Source: Caldicellulosiruptor naganoensis (GTDB taxonomy: Bacteria; Bacillota; Thermoanaerobacteria; Caldicellulosiruptorales; Caldicellulosiruptoraceae). From it: a stretch of 64,000 bases of DNA. Of this stretch, positions 8,730 to 21,420 are shown one piece after another. The first letter of the stretch is position 1; each line of letters begins with the position of its first letter. The stretch covers positions 2,356,501-2,420,500 of the forward strand of contig NZ_CP113864.1 of the NCBI RefSeq assembly GCF_026914285.1, read 5' to 3'. The notes beneath the pieces are model-generated. The model searched no databases. It was not told where the DNA came from and worked only from the letters and a program-made list of their open reading frames with translations. Position numbers and translations under genes: made by a program.

Positions 8730-11700
8730 TTTATTTTCTAATTCTTCATTGAGTTCTTTTATAATTGTTTACATCCCTAATAGTTCAGATAAAACTGAAA
8801 GCAAACCACAACTTATTAACGCTGAACAACTTAGTTTACATCCCTAATAGTTCAGATAAAACACAAGTTAGCAAAGAAGAACTTGCTGTATTTTGCGTGT
8901 TTACATCCCTAATAGTTCAGATAAAACATTATATCCTTTTGCATGTGCACCGATAGTATCAATGTTTACATCCCTAATAGTTCAGATAAAACAAGAAAAG
9001 AATGAGAAAATCTTACATTGAATACGTCTATGTTTACATCCCTAATAGTTCAGATAAAACTCGCCAGCCATTGCAAAGTCCACTCTTTTGCGCACGTGTT
9101 TACATCCCTAATAGTTCAGATAAAACCTTTTGACAAAAGAAGCGTGCTTCCTCTTCTAAGCGTTTACATCCCTAATAGTTCAGATAAAACCCAAGGTATC
9201 ATCTTCATGTCAAAACAGTTTGGTGTGTTTACATCCCTAATAGTTCAGATAAAACCTCTTAGAGCTACCAATTTTCCTACCGCAAGCTCAAACGTTTACA
9301 TCCCTAATAGTTCAGATAAAACAAGACAAGAAGGTACAAAAATAACAATCTTTGTTAAGTATTTACATCCCTAATAGTTCAGATAAAACAGTGTTCGCTG
9401 CAACGAATCCTGATAGTCCATATCACGTTTACATCCCTAATAGTTCAGATAAAACCGTTCACAGATGGCATTTACAAAAGGGCTGGGCTGGAATGTTTAC
9501 ATCCCTAATAGTTCAGATAAAACGATGAATAACGAATTGGGGCAACGGTGTTGCGCTGTTGTTTACATCCCTAATAGTTCAGATAAAACTTACACCTCAA
9601 AAAAACAAAGCACCCCAGCTCAGCGCGTTTACATCCCTAATAGTTCAGATAAAACGGTTTTCGCTGACTTCGATAAAAGCCAAGCACTGCTGTTTACATC
9701 CCTAATAGTTCAGATAAAACTACTCTGCAGCTTCTGCGTTTGCTCTGTTAACATCCTGTTTACATCCCTAATAGTTCAGATAAAACCCCATTTAGGGTTG
9801 GCAGTGTGGTTGCTGCCATGAAGTTTACATCCCTAATAGTTCAGATAAAACATGTTCGTCGGCACTTTTGGAACAGGAAAAACTCATCGTTTACATCCCT
9901 AATAGTTCAGATAAAACTACAAGCTGTAGCCCGTGCCTGTTGTAGCCTACCTTTGTTTACATCCCTAATAGTTCAGATAAAACATGAATGAGCGAGATAG
10001 AAGAAATCAAAGATGCAGCGTTTACATCCCTAATAGTTCAGATAAAACTCCAGTTGCACCCTGATACGCTGTCTTGTTCGCAGCGTTTACATCCCTAATA
10101 GTTCAGATAAAACTTTCATTTTACTGTAACAAGCACGCTTCAACACATTCAAGTTTACATCCCTAATAGTTCAGATAAAACTGATACAAACAACACTACC
10201 AGCTGATACAAAAATTAGACGTTTACATCCCTAATAGTTCAGATAAAACGCTTCTGAGGGTTATCACGATGATACCGTAATGGCCTGTTTACATCCCTAA
10301 TAGTTCAGATAAAACTTGAAAAACAGTTGCAAAGGGACAACGAGAAAGATAGTTTACATCCCTAATAGTTCAGATAAAACCCCAAAGGGAAGGCTACAAA
10401 GGGTAGGTGTGGAGTGTTTACATCCCTAATAGTTCAGATAAAACTTGCAGCATGTTCCCAAACTCCTTCTCTATCATCGTTGTTTACATCCCTAATAGTT
10501 CAGATAAAACGGTTTTTGTAACGACAAACCCAGATAGCCCTTACCACGTTTACATCCCTAATAGTTCAGATAAAACTACCAGTTGTTACAGCAAGCAAAA
10601 ATGGAATATAAATGTTTACATCCCTAATAGTTCAGATAAAACTTAGGCAAACCGTTCCCCAAACCGTTACCCAAACCGTTGTTTACATCCCTAATAGTTC
10701 AGATAAAACTCATACTTGTTCGCATCAAATAACACCAGCGGGGCACGTTTACATCCCTAATAGTTCAGATAAAACAAAGTAAGCTCAAAACTTTTCAATG
10801 GAGAGATAAGCGAGTTTACATCCCTAATAGTTCAGATAAAACCCAGAGTTTTAGAGTGCAAGTGATTTAGAACAATGCGTTTACATCCCTAATAGTTCAG
10901 ATAAAACTTTCCCAATCAAACTTCGCCACATCATCTCACCACCTGTTTACATCCCTAATAGTTCAGATAAAACCCCCCTTAAACGTTGAATTTTTGTTTA
11001 AATTCCTGCAGGTTTACATCCCTAATAGTTCAGATAAAACCAGGGGAAATCACAAAGACAAGCACCAGTTGACACGTTTACATCCCTAATAGTTCAGATA
11101 AAACCAAGCATACTTAAAACGTCAGCCAGTTTTTGTACCATGTTTACATCCCTAATAGTTCAGATAAAACATAGCTCAGGGGGTACCTGAGGGCTACCGA
11201 AATATGTGTTTACATCCCTAATAGTTCAGATAAAACTACAAGATAGACAAAAATAAAGACCAGCCCTATTGTTTACATCCCTAATAGTTCAGATAAAACT
11301 TCTATCATAGCCAGCAGTAGTAATTGCAATAATCAGGTTTACATCCCTAATAGTTCAGATAAAACCAAGTATCCGCTGCGTCAGTGTAAACTTGAAAGCT
11401 TACGTTTACATCCCTAATAGTTCAGATAAAACCTGAATAGTGCAGTTTACTCGCAATTAGCATAAATTTGTTTACATCCCTAATAGTTCAGATAAAACCT
11501 GGTCGTAACGCTGTAACCTCTCTAATTCACTGTCGTTTACATCCCTAATAGTTCAGATAAAACTTTCTTGAAAGAACCACCGATAACCAGCTTAAATCCG
11601 TGTCGTTTACATCCCTAATAGTTCAGATAAAACGGCTGGTTTGATGTGTAGCCTCTTTTTTACATACCAGGTTTACATCCCTAATAGTTCAGATAAAACT

Positions 11701-14700
11701 GTTGGCCAAATACGATACCCAAGGAAGTCAATTCCCGTTTACATCCCTAATAGTTCAGATAAAACAGTGAAAGGTTAGGCCATAGCAGTATTTCAATAAC
11801 GAGTTTACATCCCTAATAGTTCAGATAAAACGAGGTCTCCCTATCGGGAATTTGACTTCCCAGCTATGTTTACATCCCTAATAGTTCAGATAAAACGAAC
11901 GCTCAGGGGCAAAGCGACGGCAGCCCGGGCATGTTTACATCCCTAATAGTTCAGATAAAACGTATAATAGTAAGTGAAAAGAGCAGGAAAATAAAAAGTT
12001 TACATCCCTAATAGTTCAGATAAAACGGAATAGTCAGTACTGGGTTAAAGAGATGCAGGAATTGTTTACATCCCTAATAGTTCAGATAAAACTTTTTAGG
12101 ATAATAAGAGACCTAAAATCAAAAGGTGTTTGGTTTACATCCCTAATAGTTCAGATAAAACTGGGTACACCCAAATATACTGCCAAGGTTTGTAATAACT
12201 GTTTACATCCCTAATAGTTCAGATAAAACTTCCAATTGTGCTTTCAGCCTGTTCAATAATCTTTGGTTTACATCCCTAATAGTTCAGATAAAACTATAAT
12301 CCAGAGCGAACAAGGCAATATGAGCAATTAGTGTTTACATCCCTAATAGTTCAGATAAAACTGAAAAAACGGCAAAAAACGCTGAAAAAGCAAAAGAAGT
12401 TTACATCCCTAATAGTTCAGATAAAACTTTTTAAGCTTATCAATCAACTTTTCAATAATCTGAGTTTACATCCCTAATAGTTCAGATAAAACTGCGGATT
12501 ATAGCAACATTCAACACAGTTTAAATCGTTTACATCCCTAATAGTTCAGATAAAACGTGGTTTTAAACCTGCATAACGATATAAGCTTTCTGGGTTTACA
12601 TCCCTAATAGTTCAGATAAAACCCCCATTCTCGTTCAAAGTTCCGTCTGGTTCACGAATGTTTACATCCCTAATAGTTCAGATAAAACACTGAATGGTTT
12701 TACCGACAACAAATGAAACAGGTTTGTTTACATCCCTAATAGTTCAGATAAAACTACAAACTGTCGATGATAAATACGCTTCATGGCATTGGTTTACATC
12801 CCTAATAGTTCAGATAAAACAAAGAAGGAGGTATCAAAATGATTAAATGTACCTGGTTTACATCCCTAATAGTTCAGATAAAACTCCAAATAGCACAAAG
12901 CAGAAAGAAAAACCCAGAAAAAGTTTACATCCCTAATAGTTCAGATAAAACGGGCGTCGTGCCCCGCTTTTTTTGTTGCTGTTCTTGGTTTACATCCCTA
13001 ATAGTTCAGATAAAACTAAAGCTTGACGAAATGCTAAAAGCGGCAATGAAAGTTTACATCCCTAATAGTTCAGATAAAACTAGCAAAGAACGAAGGAAAA
13101 ACAGTCAAGTTTAGAAAGTTTACATCCCTAATAGTTCAGATAAAACTATATACCTATGCAATCTCTTTCTGCGCCCACCAATGTTTACATCCCTAATAGT
13201 TCAGATAAAACAATCAGACCAGAAGCCTTGGTAGTAATTACAGCTAACGTTTACATCCCTAATAGTTCAGATAAAACGTTTTCTCTACCCCTACATAAGC
13301 CAAGCGTCAATGCTGTTTACATCCCTAATAGTTCAGATAAAACTTATTAATTCATCAACTGTTTCTTCAAACCAACTATTTGTTTACATCCCTAATAGTT
13401 CAGATAAAACGCCTGCTGCCTGTCCAACTTGCCCAGCTTTCAAAACCGTTTACATCCCTAATAGTTCAGATAAAACTCAGCGTTATTATGATGACTTAAA
13501 CAACCTCATAAAAGGTTTACATCCCTAATAGTTCAGATAAAACTGATATAGAGCAAAGCTAATTTTTTTATAAGCGTTTTCGTTTACATCCCTAATAGTT
13601 CAGATAAAACAAGAATCGTAAAACAATGAATTACACTTTTTTCTCCGTTTACATCCCTAATAGTTCAGATAAAACAGGAGACGATACAGAACATGACCCA
13701 TATGCTGAAATGTTTACATCCCTAATAGTTCAGATAAAACTAGAGCACAAAAAAGATTACTTCAAACTTCAAGCAGCAAGTTTACATCCCTAATAGTTCA
13801 GATAAAACTAAAGAGTGTGAAATAAGTCCCAGGACTTTCTATTATGTTTACATCCCTAATAGTTCAGATAAAACAAGAAATTGATGAGCCTTTGTCAATC
13901 CTCAGGCACGTGTTTACATCCCTAATAGTTCAGATAAAACGCCAAGAATAAAGCGTTTATAAAACAAGCCTGTGTGTTTACATCCCTAATAGTTCAGATA
14001 AAACAATTTGAACCGCTTGCAAGTGAAAGTCACAGTCTCGAGTTTACATCCCTAATAGTTCAGATAAAACGTAGCTTGCTATGAGATAAGCTAAAATTGC
14101 AAAGACAAAGTTTACATCCCTAATAGTTCAGATAAAACTCGCTATGTTTAAGCTGAATGTAGTCTTTCCCATAGCGTTTACATCCCTAATAGTTCAGATA
14201 AAACAATCGCTTAATGTCTTTTTGAAATCTTTTAGTGATATGTTTACATCCCTAATAGTTCAGATAAAACCGCCCCGCCCACGCCAACTGGGTTTGCTGT
14301 ATACTGCGTTTACATCCCTAATAGTTCAGATAAAACCTTATAATGATTAACATTACCAGACGTTACGGGATTTGTTTACATCCCTAATAGTTCAGATAAA
14401 ACAGGGTTGGAAAAAGAGGAAAAATTTGAAGTAAGACAGGTTTACATCCCTAATAGTTCAGATAAAACACGATGTTTATTTCAATTTACATGACACAGGT
14501 TGGGCATGTTTACATCCCTAATAGTTCAGATAAAACTTGCGGACTCATAGGGATAGACGAGAAAACATTAATTGTTTACATCCCTAATAGTTCAGATAAA
14601 ACTTAACTTTGTCACAGACTCCCTGTTGTCAATGAAAATGTTTACATCCCTAATAGTTCAGATAAAACTAATATATGAGATAACCGAAGATGGAGGTTTA

Positions 14701-17700
14701 ACACGTTTACATCCCTAATAGTTCAGATAAAACCATACAACTTTAAAAACATTACAGCAGATGCGATTACAGTTTACATCCCTAATAGTTCAGATAAAAC
14801 GAAGGTGCAACGATACAGTTTTTCCTTGTTCGCATCAAGTTTACATCCCTAATAGTTCAGATAAAACTTACCTTTTTCATTCGACAGAATACGAATTCCG
14901 ACTGGGTTTACATCCCTGATAGTTCAGATAAAACGCAAATCAAAGTATCTAAATCTTTGAGAATAAGATAGTTTACATCCCTAATAGTTCAGATAAAACT
15001 ACAATCTGCTGTGTCGCAAAATTGATTAGCCCTTCAGTTTACATCCCTAATAGTTCAGATAAAACTATATATAGCAACAGGTTTTGCTGAGTTCGATATA
15101 GTTTACATCCCTAATAGTTCAGATAAAACTTGGAGCTCATGTATACGGTCATAATGCGTACAGTGTGTTTACATCCCTAATAGTTCAGATAAAACTTTAA
15201 ACGTTCATAAATGCCTCGTATTTTAACGAAAAAGTTTACATCCCTAATAGTTCAGATAAAACCTGTTCCCAATCGTCAGGTACCGGATTATCAAATTTCG
15301 TTTACATCCCTAATAGTTCAGATAAAACATATAGCCTTGCAGTCGATTCTTTCGGCGATAAGATGTTTACATCCCTAATAGTTCAGATAAAACAGCAGAT
15401 TAGGAGTGGAAAGCTGCAATTAATACCGTAGTTTACATCCCTAATAGTTCAGATAAAACCCAGCCATATGTTTTCTTTTTGGACCAATGTGAGCCGTGTT
15501 TACATCCCTAATAGTTCAGATAAAACTATATATTGCCTTTCTGCCCCTGCAACAAAAATACAGTGTTTACATCCCTAATAGTTCAGATAAAACTAATCTA
15601 TGAATGCTAAAAACTCTTTTTCTCGAAATTCGTTTACATCCCTAATAGTTCAGATAAAACTTTGTGAAAAATTAAGTGTTGACAAAAGAATCTATGGTTT
15701 ACATCCCTAATAGTTCAGATAAAACTAGAAGCGCATAAAAGCCTTTAGAAGAGCAAAAAAGAAGGTTTACATCCCTAATAGTTCAGATAAAACGTTTGTA
15801 GAGGCGACGCAGGACGAGGTTTTATTTGGGTTTACATCCCTAATAGTTCAGATAAAACTAATAATTACTATCACTGATACAAAAAAGTAAAAGAAGTTTA
15901 CATCCCTAATAGTTCAGATAAAACTATAAACCACCAGAAAAAAATGTTTTAGAGGTTAGCCGTTTACATCCCTAATAGTTCAGATAAAACTATGACCTGC
16001 CGTATGCGATTGTACAGCATGAACGTGTTTACATCCCTAATAGTTCAGATAAAACCATTGTCTTTTGTCATTGCAACAATACCTGCTTGAAAGTTTACAT
16101 CCCTAATAGTTCAGATAAAACTTCAGGAAGCAGTTTTGAAAGCGTTGAAACTATCTTTGTTTACATCCCTAATAGTTCAGATAAAACAAGATTGCGATAT
16201 ACGTAATAACGAGTGACACACACGTTTACATCCCTAATAGTTCAGATAAAACCAAAGCCGATGAGTTAGCGACCATTATAGTTGAAGAGGTTTACATCCC
16301 TAATAGTTCAGATAAAACATACGATTGCGGTCCAAGTGGGCAGCTAATTTTGCTTGGTTTACATCCCTAATAGTTCAGATAAAACGTTTTGGATTTTCCA
16401 CTTGCTTTTTTCTACAAACCAAGGTTTACATCCCTAATAGTTCAGATAAAACTGAACTATATAAAACAACTCAACGCCTTCTGTGATTGGTGTTTACATC
16501 CCTAATAGTTCAGATAAAACGTATATGGACAACTATAAGTGTAGGTGGGTTAAATATAGTTTACATCCCTAATAGTTCAGATAAAACTGGCGTATATTCC
16601 CATTCAACGTCCTGCCAATAAAAATGTTTACATCCCTAATAGTTCAGATAAAACATTATCTACCCAAATTTGAACTTTATTCGAATCTAAGTTTACATCC
16701 CTAATAGTTCAGATAAAACTCCTCAGGGGCACAAGTTAGTGTACTTTTCAGCAATGTTTACATCCCTAATAGTTCAGATAAAACCAGACGCTGCAGACCA
16801 GTATATTGCAAGTTTGTATGTGTTTACATCCCTAATAGTTCAGATAAAACCATTTGAAGAAAACAAGGGGTTGTATGAGCAGTATATGTTTACATCCCTA
16901 ATAGTTCAGATAAAACAAGGTCTTTCATAAGCAATGCATTGCAGTTTACTGTGTTTACATCCCTAATAGTTCAGATAAAACTCATTCTTCATTACCTGCC
17001 TGTGTAAAATTCTGTGTGTTTACATCCCTAATAGTTCAGATAAAACCTGCTTGTGGCGTGCAGGATATAAGTCAGAACTGTCGTTTACATCCCTAATAGT
17101 TCAGATAAAACAACCTCTATATAGTTAGCAATTTGCCCCCAGCGAACGTTTACATCCCTAATAGTTCAGATAAAACGAAATTGACTGTGGTCCGAGCGGA
17201 GAAATAGTTTTGCGTTTACATCCCTAATAGTTCAGATAAAACGTCAAAGAGTTAAACAGGTTGGTAAGACAAAGGATTTGTTTACATCCCTAATAGTTCA
17301 GATAAAACTCGGAGTTGGACGGCCAGCTGGCCGTCTGGTCAGGTTTCACGTTTACATCCCTAATAGTTCAGATAAAACTAGGCGAATTCAGTAAGAACTA
17401 TATACTCTTTAACAACGTTTACATCCCTAATAGTTCAGATAAAACAAGGTTTTCTCAAACCCTATAAAAGCCAAGCACTGCTGTTTACATCCCTAATAGT
17501 TCAGATAAAACATGGTACTAGCAAAGTTAAAAATCATAAAGTAGTAAGTTTACATCCCTAATAGTTCAGATAAAACAGATAATGCAGAAAACGAAAGGAG
17601 ACCAGCGAGCATTGTTTACATCCCTAATAGTTCAGATAAAACAAGCTTACAGGCTTAGGGCTATGGATAAAGGACATGGGTTTACATCCCTAATAGTTCA

Positions 17701-20700
17701 GATAAAACAAAGGAACTTGTTGTACGAAAAAGTTACATGACTATAGTTTACATCCCTAATAGTTCAGATAAAACGTAACACAGAAATATACTACCAGGGC
17801 GGTGTGTTCCGTTTACATCCCTAATAGTTCAGATAAAACCCGGCACTAAACCGGTGAAACCTGACCAGACGGCCCACGTTTACATCCCTAATAGTTCAGA
17901 TAAAACATACAAATCTCCAATTCGTATACGATATGCTGCGAACGTTTACATCCCTAATAGTTCAGATAAAACCAACGTTTGGCAGTTCTGCATTGCTAAA
18001 CACAACAACGTTTACATCCCTAATAGTTCAGATAAAACAAAAGAAACACATGCTACTTATCATGAGGTATTTTAGGTTTACATCCCTAATAGTTCAGATA
18101 AAACCTTGTCCAAATTCTTCATTTTTGAAATCCAACACCTTGTTTACATCCCTAATAGTTCAGATAAAACTTGTTCCTTGCCTGCCAAAACATTAGATAT
18201 CGGATTTGTTTACATCCCTAATAGTTCAGATAAAACCAGCTATTTTGCGTTTGACCGCTTCCTTGTCTTTTTCGTTTACATCCCTAATAGTTCAGATAAA
18301 ACTCAAGAACACTTAAAAATGTTTTGAACTAAAAATAATGTTTACATCCCTAATAGTTCAGATAAAACTCAGGTACTCGACAATGCTCAGTTCGCAAACG
18401 CTAAGTTTACATCCCTAATAGTTCAGATAAAACCAAGAATAATGAAACTTAAGAACACAGAGATAATAACGTTTACATCCCTAATAGTTCAGATAAAACA
18501 CTTGCCCGTTTACAGCAAACGGCTCGTTTAACCTCGTTTACATCCCTAATAGTTCAGATAAAACCTTTTTTGTCTCTTTTGGGTGCTTCTATGCTTTCAA
18601 AGTTTACATCCCTAATAGTTCAGATAAAACTCTTTGTGTCTTTTAATTGAATATGACCGGGTGCTAAGTTTACATCCCTAATAGTTCAGATAAAACCAAC
18701 ACACACCCGGCAACATAGTGGCCGAGTGATGTAAGTTTACATCCCTAATAGTTCAGATAAAACTACGGAGGTAGCGAACGGCAGGAACACAAAGGCGAGT
18801 TTACATCCCTAATAGTTCAGATAAAACAAAAATTAATAGAAATAGGTGCAATATTTTACTCAGCGTTTACATCCCTAATAGTTCAGATAAAACAATGCAA
18901 CAATTTAAATGCGTTTTATGTACACAAATATGTTTACATCCCTAATAGTTCAGATAAAACTAGGGCAAAATAGATTGTTTCAATGGCTAAGAGATAAGTT
19001 TACATCCCTAATAGTTCAGATAAAACCAAAGACTGCAAAGATTTTGTAGCGACACTAATGTTGTTTACATCCCTAATAGTTCAGATAAAACTCACGCAGG
19101 AGTTAGGTAGACAATACGAACAGGTTATAGTTTACATCCCTAATAGTTCAGATAAAACTGATGACAGAAGGAATAACTGCAGGTACAATTCAAACGTTTA
19201 CATCCCTAATAGTTCAGATAAAACCAGAGTCACAGTATACATTTTTCTTACAGCTTCTTGGTTTACATCCCTAATAGTTCAGATAAAACCTGTAACAGGG
19301 CTCACAGACCTGTATGCGGTAAGAATGTTTACATCCCTAATAGTTCAGATAAAACCTTCAAGCTACTATCAGCTATCATCTGCAAAAAAGCGTTTACATC
19401 CCTAATAGTTCAGATAAAACCAAGACGACGGTTGTATATATTTCATGAAATATATCGTTTACATCCCTAATAGTTCAGATAAAACCATTGCAAATAAAGC
19501 AATTAAGGCAGCTTTAGTAAAAAGTTTACATCCCTAATAGTTCAGATAAAACAATGAAAAGACATCATTGTTTAACATAGATTTAAGCAGTTTACATCCC
19601 TAATAGTTCAGATAAAACCAGACAACGTTAAAGACGTACAGGCTCATATCATAGCTGTTTACATCCCTAATAGTTCAGATAAAACTGCATACAAACTTAC
19701 GCTGACAGCGAGCGGTTAATCGCGTTTACATCCCTAATAGTTCAGATAAAACTTTCCTCAACCATTTGATACTCACCTCCTTACAAGAGTTTACATCCCT
19801 AATAGTTCAGATAAAACTGTTTTAATCTTTCTTCGATGTATTGTTTAATTGTGTTTACATCCCTAATAGTTCAGATAAAACTCTTTTGTTAGTTTAATAC
19901 TTAGTTTAATACATCCCAGTTTACATCCCTAATAGTTCAGATAAAACTTTCAAGCTTAAACATATTAAATCACCTCATTATTAGGTTTACATCCCTAATA
20001 GTTCAGATAAAACCCCTCGATAACCCCGTCATGAGTTGAAGCGTTTGATGTTTACATCCCTAATAGTTCAGATAAAACTTCTGTAATGAAAGATTCTCAA
20101 AAGTTTGCTCAGAAGTTTACATCCCTAATAGTTCAGATAAAACGAATACAGCTAATATCCTCATCCTCGAAATGATATGTCGTTTACATCCCTAATAGTT
20201 CAGATAAAACTCATTGGTGCAGACAACGTTTTAGCACCCATAATCACGTTTACATCCCTAATAGTTCAGATAAAACATTTTGTTGTACAAGATACAACAA
20301 CAACGTTACCTCTGTTTACATCCCTAATAGTTCAGATAAAACAATATTTTTGCCTGTTTGGCTCAGTGCGATATTAGTTGTTTACATCCCTAATAGTTCA
20401 GATAAAACTAGAATTTACACGGAAAATATTTTCAGCTAAAGAAATGTTTACATCCCTAATAGTTCAGATAAAACAAGAAACAAAACACTTGAATTGATTC
20501 CTGATGAGAAGTTTACATCCCTAATAGTTCAGATAAAACATGGATAAAATTGAAATTGCTAATAATCTGCAATTAGGGTTTACATCCCTAATAGTTCAGA
20601 TAAAACTTTGAGTGGTGCAGCTGCAGCAGAAATAATTCTTGCGTTTACATCCCTAATAGTTCAGATAAAACTCGTCAACTTCTTCATACCAGATAAATTT

Positions 20701-20938
20701 GACATAACCAGTTTACATCCCTAATAGTTCAGATAAAACTAACATCATAATAACGCTTAACTATCAAATCACAAAATTGTTTACATCCCTAATAGTTCAG
20801 ATAAAACTTGGATGTATTGAGGAGGCGTTGTATTTCTATTGCAGTTTACATCCCTAATAGTTCAGATAAAACTAGGTACACCCGTTGGTGGATTCAACGA
20901 AACATCCGAGTTTACATCCCTAATAGTTCAGATAAAAC
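8435..20938 (-). CRISPR. Type I-B CRISPR array, about 190 repeats
   Basis: A continuous array of 29-bp repeats with spacers of mostly 36-38 bases (range seen 35-41). I counted 190 repeats by hand, which agrees with 12.5 kb divided by a 66-bp unit. In the inferred crRNA orientation (minus strand) the repeat begins GTTTTATCTGAACTATTAGG and ends GATGTAAAC, resembling other clostridial I-B repeats that begin GTTTT and end AAAC. Nearly all internal repeats are identical; one at about 14908-14936 has CTGAT for CTAAT. The left four or five repeats are degenerate. A promoter lies beyond the right end. The short reading frames visible across the array are repeat artefacts. Confidence 0.99.
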
Positions 20939-21130
20939 CCACATTTTTAAAAAAACTCATAAACCAGCTACTGTCTATAATTATACCCTTTTGTAATTCG
21001 ATATGCAACTAATTTTATTTGCAGCAAAGGTCAAGTTGGGTTTTGGATGTAAATGACAAATTAGCTTCTTTTGCAGGATTGACAAAATATTTACCTTCAG
21101 CATTTATTTTTAGGTTCGCTGCAAAATAAC
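20939..21130 (-). promoter_or_regulatory. CRISPR leader with promoter
   Basis: The leader adjoins the last (youngest) repeat at 20938. On the minus strand it carries TTGCAT at 21008-21003 and TATAAT at 20985-20980, separated by exactly 17 bases. Predicted transcription would start about 35-40 bases before the first repeat. Further upstream are AT-rich sequences, a TTTGCAGCGAA motif and an ATTTACATCC segment (about 21054-21045) that matches 9-10 bases of the repeat in inverted orientation. The leader boundary at 21130 is arbitrary. Confidence 0.75.
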
Positions 21131-21420
21131 TAAAATTTCCAAATAGTATTTATTTAACTGTCATTGTATTTTTTGCAACTTGCTTTGTTTTTATTTTGCT
21201 TTTTGTTATTAAGAATTCCTACAAATTCTTTTCTGAAAATTGCTTCTTCGTTTTTATCGTCGTAGTCCTCTCTATTCGAACCATACTTTTCATCTTCCTC
21301 TTGCAAATTGCTCAAATCACTCTCCTGTGTTTTCTTTCAGAGCCATGATAAATAACTTTTATGAGGTCCTTTGGATAGACTTTGCCATTTCATGCCTTAA
21401 GATGGTCTTTAAAAACCCTA
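21131..21420. other. Noncoding gap between CRISPR leader and GntR operon
   Basis: I see no supported gene here. The plus-strand frame at 21240-21479 has no ribosome binding site and no recognisable content, and it runs through the promoter of the next gene. Confidence 0.5.

Noticed and set aside
8435-20938. Self-targeting spacers against genes in this window
   Set aside because: I saw no spacer that matches the cas, IS, sugar or wal genes by eye; a full search was not possible.
8543-20996. Many plus-strand reading frames of 60-118 codons with repeating VYIPNSSDKT or FTSLIVQIK
   Set aside because: They are translations of the CRISPR repeat in different frames joined by spacer sequence, without ribosome binding sites.
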